Assembly: GCA_013399115.1 (NCBI GenBank)
Contig: VXAA01006479.1
Span: 300,651-364,650, forward strand
Origin: Anseranas semipalmata
Lineage: Eukaryota > Chordata > Aves > Anseriformes > Anseranatidae
DNA length: 64,000 nucleotides
Direction: 5' to 3'
The notes beneath the pieces are model-generated. The model saw nothing but the letters and a program-made list of their open reading frames with translations. It had not been told where the DNA came from and ran no database searches. Of this stretch, positions 51,901 to 60,900 are shown one piece after another. Numbering within the stretch: the first letter of the stretch is position 1; the number at the start of each line of letters is the position of its first letter. The translations under genes were made by a program, and so were the position numbers.

Positions 51901-54900
51901 ACTTTATTTTTATTTTATTGTTTTTGCAGAACACTTCCTCAGGTTTGCTCTTCTAGCTATTATGATCATTACTCAGTCTTTACACATTACTAACTCTCAG
52001 TCCCTACTAATTTTTTTTTTTTTTTTACTGTCTTTAACAAACAGACCATTTTTATAAGTCTTAATTTTTTTTGGAATAAGGTGGTTGGTTTTTTTTTGGT
52101 TTTTTTTTTGTTTGTTTTTTGCATTTATGCAAGAATATAGGAGACATTGTGATATTTCCAAGAGCTGATGGTATACCTTATAGCTAAAGAACTTCAAGAT
52201 ACTGTGACAGCTGAAGAAGTCAAAACACAGTGCCTACAAAATTTTGTAAGTCTTGGCATTCCAAAGCCAAATATTGTTCCACATTTGGACTTTCTTACCA
52301 TCTTCTCCCTGCTGTCAATTCCACCTGCATTAAGAAATCTACAGGACAAACGAATGGCCAATAATCTTAAAAATATAAGACTTGTGCTAGCCCTAAGAAC
52401 ACTGCTGAAAAAAAAAAAAAAGGGAAATGCTTCCACTGTAAAAGTTCTCATGAAAGCATTTGACTCACAAGTTCTACTGCTTACATTTGCTAATGTAAGT
52501 GAAGCGTGGCCACTTGTAAACAGAAGAACCTATGTGAGCAGTCATACTCACAGTCTCAGACCAGACTATTTTCAAGCAGGGCTAGGTAAGAAAGGAACCA
52601 AACAGTACCTTGGGAGTACCGTGCCATAAGCAGTGCATTGCTACTCGGGCTCCATCATGAGTGTGTGCCAGGTAGATAACAGCCTCTCTGATAGCTTCTA
52701 CCATTTCCTGAGGAAGAAAATTTGCTTAAGTAAAAAGGTGAAAGAAACAACCTGAGGAATTTTGGGGAGCAGGTATGAAAGGAATTTTTTCTGTCCATGA
52801 CACTACACAGAGCATCACTGGACCTACATAATCACTCTCATTGCCTTGACCTATGAAAACTGGCCTCAAAAGGAGTCCCAAAGACTGTAAATGACACAAG
52901 TTTCCCCCTTCCAAAACTACAGTACTCATTATGTGAAAGTCAAACCATATCAAAGCCTGTCGTTTGTCCTATTAGAGAAAATTCAAGGAAGAAAAAAAAA
53001 AATCTTTGAGGGGATACAATTTATCTATAAATACAGAGAATCAGCTAGAGAACAAGAAGAACTCAAAGGTCCTTTAAGCATCAAAAGATGTTGTAAATCA
53101 GATATCACAAGATTCAGCCAAAAGTCGTTTTTCACATCAAAAGGAAAGAGGTTCTGAAGCCATCTGACAATAACATCAGCCAAAAAAAAAAAAGTGGAAA
53201 ACCCAGATTACTAGATACTATTTCTGTTATTGTCTGATAGATATCTTGACATGGAGTTTCCATCTGTCTCCCTTTCCAACCCTAGTTGCTTCTAGCTCCC
53301 TAGAAACTGCTCAGTCACAACATGATTGGTGTCACTGGTTATGTGCACAGGCCAGGACACATCTACAAAAGGGGTTTCCAAATGGTGACGTGCACAAAAA
53401 AAAGGATGAAAAAATCCAGCCATCTATCTTTTTCATAAGGAGAATATTCAAATGCTACCATGTCTGCACAAAAAGACAAGCAAAGGGGAGGAGCTGTGCC
53501 CTTAATCTTCTTTTCTTGGAGTGGAAGAACACTGTGAATCCACAAGCATTCTCTGACAAAGTATTATACGAAACCATGCTCAGGAATCCTGAATTAGGTA
53601 AGATCTGAATTCAGAATAGGCCACAAATAATCCACTTCACTACCCTTAGCTTTGACCTTGTTCACTATAACAAAGAGCTCAGTCTAGCAGAAAATAGATG
53701 ACACACAGAGCAAGTCCAGAAGGCTCCACCTGGCCTGGAGTCAGACAGTACCAAGCTGCAGAATCAGAATGAGAACGATGGATAGGGCTTGGAAACAGGT
53801 GAAACCAGGCAGAATACCAGCTCATACAAACGTCACTTTACGTGCATAAATTTAGGCCTAGGTTTTGCAAGAGTGGCTGGGATAAGCTTAAAACTGAAGT
53901 TTAATATAGACACAGTGATACAACCCACATGCTTGGCTTGTAGGCAGAAGACCGTTTCAGCTGCTGATAGAAGGGACCGATTTGATTATATTTCGATCAA
54001 AAGTACTTTGTACAATGGCTTGGAGAGCTTAATAAACTACACACTTCAAAAGCTAAACTACTAGAATACTAGAAGCAGCGTCTCCAGCTTTAATTTTATC
54101 TTGTTTTCCAGCTATTGAGAAGGAGCATTTAGCATGGACAGAGAAAACATTAATTTTCCATCACATGAAGTAATTGCAATAGATTTGTTTTTTTTTTTAT
54201 ATATATAAAGTCAGACATCACCAACACTATTGCTTTAGTGTGAAAGCTCACTGTAAGTTTCCATAAAACACCACTCCCCAGTCATCTATCTGGAACCACC
54301 AGATAAATAAAAATACAAATTCCCCTGCATTTTCTTTTAGCCACAACACTTTTACAACAGGATTAAAAGCACTTCATCGAAAAGCAAGAGAAAACAAACA
54401 AAAAAAAACCAACGAAAGGATACTTACAGATCTTTGTTTCGGAAGAGCATAAGTGAAAAAGTCCAAAAATGCTTTATGTACCAGTGAGTGTTTTATCACA
54501 GCTTCTCTGTAATTGGAAAGAGGAAAATGAGAAAAATTCCCCCATAAGCAATGGTTTTAACATAAGCTAACACTGCCTCCTCTGTATTTCCGAATAAAGA
54601 AAAAAAAGTCAGTGTGGCATACAGAAAACACAGAGTCATTCTGGATAGGATAGCACGTACAATATGTGGAAAATTCTACCAAAAGTAAAATTCTAAAGCC
54701 TAGTAGGCTATTTTCTCCTAAAGACTACTCAAGAATCTTACCAAATAACACATTAAAAAGGCATACCACACTGTTCGGAGATCCACCAATTGATTGGGGC
54801 AGGGTGAGAAGGCATTTTACTTTATAGAATTGGATGGAGTTCACAATGATGTAAGATATTCATTATGGCAATTTTGACAAAAGTCATAGTTACTTACTAC

Positions 54901-57900
54901 CCAAGGCAGCAATGTTACAGGTGAAAAGAACAGCATTATTACTGCTAATTCTTTCACGTAAGCAGGTATATAAGCAGATAATATAAGTATCCCAGTCTCA
55001 TAAACAAACAGGTACATGTTAGATTGACACCTTGAGTCAGTTTTTGTCCTTACTTTTGTGCCATTGGTGTAAGAATCTGCTTCATTTCATCCAAGATGGC
55101 TTCTCTCTTCTCAGGCTGAGCTTCTAATACTTTATCCAGCGTTGGGACAAGCGGTGTCTGAAATGAATGTCCATTCAGAGGTTTAATCATTCCCCATAGG
55201 TTATCAGAGTTGATACAAAATTATATTCTTCAGTCCCTTGTCGAACAACAATTCATGAACAATATCAAAAACAAAATGAACTTTCTGCAAAACTATCAGC
55301 TTTTAAATTTTAGAAATTAGAAGTGTATCTACTTTGAATGTCAGAAGCTATACACTTAAGTTTTTACAAACTGTGTATTAGTCACTAGCAAACAAAAGCT
55401 ACTTCTACGGTCTGAACTGTTTTCTGACAATTACAGTCAGCACTTCATGCGACTATCAGGTACAAGGTAAAATATATGAAATTGGTAGTGTGTTTAGGGA
55501 CTCTTGAGCTAAGGAGAAATCTTGCAGGACAGCATGCATGTGTCAACACAGCTACACATCAATGAACTGAGAAGTAAGAGGTCCAGGAAATTCTAGTCCA
55601 AGAACAGCATGGAAAAGACTATATACCTTGAATACAGAACTACTTTCTGGTATCCAGTCTAAACATTTAGATTTGCAGCTCTTATAAAAGAATCTGTTAT
55701 TAGCAAAGCAGTCAGACTAGACAAAGTTACAAGAAATGCATCTTTCTTTTTCTCCTATTTGCTATTTTCTATATCCTGCTGGAGGGGGAGTGGAGAAGTT
55801 GGAGACAGAAGGGAGAAAACAGGATCACAATTCACAACTCCAAGAAATTTCTGGTCTTTTAAGGATTACATCATAATTTCATATAAATCCACACATTTTT
55901 GAGTCTCAGGTTTGCACCACAAAGTACACCTACTTAAGGTACTCAAGCCACAAATGCTAGAATGGTAGAATCTTAGACTGCACGCTTGATTTCAACAACT
56001 GTATACTCTCACAAAAATTACAGCCCATAGACACAGAAAAGGAGCCTTTTGCATTATGGTGTTGCAAAATGCTTTAATAAAACTTAAGATAACCTGTAAA
56101 GAAAAAATAACACTGCAGTTCAGAAATGAGCTGTTAAATTCCTCTACAATTTTACCACAAAAACCGCTATGTGAGGTAAAAAAGTGACTCTGCTGTAGTT
56201 AATAATTGAGTAAAGCTGTTTTGTACTTTGTAGCAAATAGAATTATTTGTGCCTCCATTAACAGGAAATCAACTCTTCAAGTCAGCAAGGACAAATAAGA
56301 ACTAGAGGTCAAAAGAATGGAGGCTGCACTTTTTAAAAGTTTCCCCTCTATTTGCTGGGCATCTAAATGGTTTCAAGAGTTTGGACTCAAGACCAATAGT
56401 GTCTGTAGGAAAAGGAAATAAGCCGAAAATTAAGCTTAAACAGCATGCTGTATATAGATACAAGCACATTTTCCCCACTCTCAGTCCTCATGGGACATAA
56501 GGTAGTTCTGATACAAAAGTCATCTACAGCATTACATGGGAATTAAGCCTAAATCTTATCTCAGCAAGGATGACTACTTCAGGCAAGACATTATGACACC
56601 ATGATAACTCCAACTATACAATACTACACTGTCTTTGACAAGCAGAGCAAGCTCATACACAAATGTAATATATTTCACATAGCCCAAACCACCTCAATCA
56701 GTAACAGAAATGCACAATTACTCATAGTTTTTACCTATGCTGAAGTAGAATGCATTTGGACAGCTCACAGAAAGGAATTTTATCAGAAGAAATACCAGGT
56801 AAGATAGGTAAGTTATCAATAAGACAATACATTAGATACCAAAACACCTTAGACTAGGAAGTATAGAAGTCACCTTGTAAACCTGGAAAGTATTCCCATA
56901 TAGTTCTTCTGTCAGCATATTTCTTTGCTCCAGAATGGCTCTGTCATTATATGCATATTCCACTACAGCAGATGCTTCAGCATGACGGAGCATTTTTTTC
57001 ACATGCCCTTTAAAACTTTTTATTATTTCTGCAACTTGTGATTTTGTCCTGTTTCACAGTGAAAGATTGATACCAAGAGTTAAAACATTAGGGAAGAGTT
57101 GACGTAGCAATAGTTTTATTTCTGGAAGCTAGCTAAGTGGTAAGTGTTAACACAGAAACCAGGAAATATATGCATCTGGATAACCCTTACGGCATTTGTG
57201 AAAATAGGGTGAGAAAGCCAGGAATCTAGAGAAATCGTGAAAGATGATCAAGTAGGCATTTTGATATAACAAAAAGAAACCAGTGGATAAACTCTACAGA
57301 AGGATGCCTTCCTGAAACACTAAGTTTCAGTCAGCACAGAAGATCTTTACGAGCCAGTTGTTATGTATAATGCAAAGATCAACTTTGAGCTTTTTTGGCA
57401 TAATTTCCTCAATGACATGTACACCTTTAGCTTTACTTCTTGTAAAAGGAAAACACTTATCAGCAATACCAGACACTCCTGTCTCACCACTGTTATAAAC
57501 ACGTTTCCAAAGACATGTTTTTTAAATCATCATTGTTGCATTACAGATTCCAGAGTATTCATACTGGAAATGAAACAATGCAAGACAGCTAAGCAATTTC
57601 ACTTCATACTCACCCATACATAAGAAACTTCTTCACAATATTTCTGGAATATTTTGACTTGCTCAACTCCACTAGGCTATCTAGAAGAAGGGAAAAAACA
57701 TTCAGCTGGCTTCGATTTTTCTTGACGTTACAAAACAAGATGGCACTGTTTAAGGAAACTTTAAGAGCTTACTAGGAATGATGCATCATTTCAGCACAAA
57801 GTGAAAAATATTTAAGAGAAAATAACTTTGTTTTAATGCACCCTAACAACAGGGCACAAGCATACATGTTTAATGTAGACAGGAAAAAATACCTTTCAAT

Positions 57901-60900
57901 TCTTCAAATGTCTCTTGTCTTTGCTTGTCATTACCATACTGAATAAAGCACTGGATCACTCGAGTTGAATCATGTGCAAACGCCAGCTGCAGGACAGATA
58001 TATTTCATTATCCTAGGTTGTTCATATGCCACTACGTACTGAATTTATTTTAATGCATTCTATCTCTGATATAGCTTTATGCCACATGTAGCATGTAATG
58101 ACAGTTATAAGAGTAGTTACCTGTTACAACAAATTAAGTTTTAAGTGTTTTTACTGCTTTTTTACTACTCTATCAAATAGAGAGAATTCTTGCAGTTGCT
58201 GATAATCAAGAACAACTGTAACATGCATCAAGTATTTGACACTGAATGAAAACCATGAAATGGTATCTTGTTTTCCTCTTATGTTCTTTGGAATTTTAGA
58301 GTGAGAGTTACCATACAGTTTCACTCTGCATGGAATACCAAGTATCACTTTAATATCCAGCAACATCTATTTCACTGCAAATTTACACATTTCAAGAATT
58401 AAACAGAACAACTGCTTAGTACAGTTAAGTATCAGGACAATAACTTCTGTAAAGCAATACTGTAAAGCAACAATTGTAATTAACCGAAACTCTGAGTGGC
58501 TGATTTTAAACTTCATGTAACAGAGTTTCATCACATTAAAGCTGCTTGGCCAAACAGTCATTCTTATAATAGCCAGCTAGTAGGCAAAGCATCCCAGGAC
58601 TACTGTCCTTAAAACTAAGAGCCAGAAGCAGACTTTCAACCCTGTTGTTTTTTTTGTTTGTTTGTTTTGTTTTTTAAACTCACAGTTAAAATAACATTCC
58701 CTGTAACTTTTAGAACAGATTGGTACTATATTACAGAAAGATCATTTATACTTCGCTATACTTAAAAGGAGCTTTTGCGAATTTGTGCACTTTATATGGC
58801 ATTTGTTACATAGCATTGATTTTTTCTTACATCTTTAATTTTTCCATGAAGCAACTTTTGTAGTTCATTCATCAGCTTTTCCCGCTTCTCCTTCTCGCAT
58901 TTCTTCCTACAAGCAAAGAATTAAAACAATCATAATTAAGCAAGCAGGTTTTTCACAGTATGATTCAGTTCTAGCTATATATTAAACACAATATGAAGTT
59001 AGGTCCTGCTAATCCACATTTACACTGACATTAATTAAAGCTGTGGCTAGATATAATTAAGTTGTTTCAGTGCCTAGAAACCAAACCAGATATTCACACT
59101 TAAGATAATTTTCTTCATAACAATATAATTAAGAATATTACAAACTCAAATCAACAGTCACAGTTGCTAATGTCACTAAGATACTAAAGAATCTTAAGTG
59201 TCTTATAACCAAAACTAGAAAGCACATACAGTTAGAGCATAGCAAAATTTACTCCTCCAGCCTGAGAATTATAGTAGCACTGAGAGAAAATACAAACCAC
59301 CACAAAAAAAAAAAAGCAGCAGCAATCCAACTGCAAGATCAGACTGAATCAGTATATGCTCTGTGGTTCACAGTTCAAAAGACAAGACAACTCCTTAAAT
59401 ATTTCAGCCTAAGATAAAAGTGACATCAATCTAGACTTTTCTAGATTTCTAGCATTACAAAGTACCACACTTTGCTTGAATCCTCTATAGAATTGCATGT
59501 AATGTTATCATTCACCCATAGAGTTTCACTGTGGAAATAGTTTCACAAAATTACCAAAGGAGAAAGAATCTCCTTGCAACTTTTGACAATGAAAGAAAAA
59601 AAAAATAGTTATTACCTTCTTACACTTTCCCATATTTGCTTTGATTTTACAATTATGTCATAATTACTTTTATCATTAAGTTGTCTGCTTTGCTTTAATT
59701 CTTTCTTTTTCTTTTTGAAGTCATTCCATTTAGGCTTCTTAGAATCCGACCCTGAAGACAAAAATAAGTATATTTTCGATAGTTAACAAGAGCGGAGCAA
59801 CGGAATTCTTTATCAGCATGAACTGTGACAGCTCTGTGACTTCAGTTCCTAAGAAGTCAGGAGCTTTGCCTGCAGTTTCCCAGCTACCTAATATGAGAGC
59901 ATAAATAGTTAACAAGCACACTAAGCTAGCAATTTCCACTTCTAGAATACTGGAAGAACAAGGCAAACAACGATTTTCCCTCAAAGCTCTGTCAAAGGAT
60001 GCATCACAAACCTCTCCACAGATTGAATATTGACCCTAGATGCACCTACCACCCTGTGACTGTACAGCCCCAGGTAATTCGCCCTTTATTCTTCATTCTG
60101 TCCACATATATACCATTTCTGTCTCTCAACAGAACCACCCTAAATTGAAGATACCTAACTGAAACCTCAGAGAAAGGAAAAAAATTGAAGTCATTTTGCA
60201 AGTCTGTTAATTTTATTCAGTCAAATTCCTTAAATAGGAGATTTCACTGTACAATAGCTACATGCTGCCACATAGCAAGCTTACTTAGGGTAACTTTATA
60301 TAAAGTGCCACAAATGAGTTATGGAAAAAATTTGAAATGTTTTAGTTTTATTCATATCCTGACAAAAATTAACATCTTGTTATTAACATTTCCTAAAAAC
60401 AAGTGCTAACTATCACTATACGGAACAACATTAAAGATACAGCTTTACATTTTTTGGACCTTGAAGCACTGTTCATTGGTATTCAGCAGCATGCACCTAA
60501 TTGACTTGCCTGTTCAAAAACCATGCTCTTTTCACAAAGCACATTTTAGAATTTCTGTATCACTTGTACAAAAGTAATAGTGACATTTTGCTTTGAGAGC
60601 AGCACCACTGTGCAATACATGGCAGCTTTTACTTATTCTTATAAACAACATTTGAAATGGTTTGTTTTTAAAAAAGCTTAATATGAACACTCTGTTGCTA
60701 TTACATTTCCAGACAACTAGTGCATTCCACCTGTAAAGCCATTCTGCAGATGTGCAACAGCAGCTACACCAAAACACCCAATGCCTTTTCCTGTCTTTCA
60801 AACTAAAATTTTTCTACAGAACTTCAGAATCTGCCCCTCAAGATTCCATTTCTCATTTTATGTTGCTGTTTACATTCAATCTTCCCAGTAGTTTTGCTCG

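Noticed and set aside
52168..52629. 153-codon + strand frame
   Set aside because: It overlaps PUM3 exon 10 antisense and an A-run. No recognisable domain.
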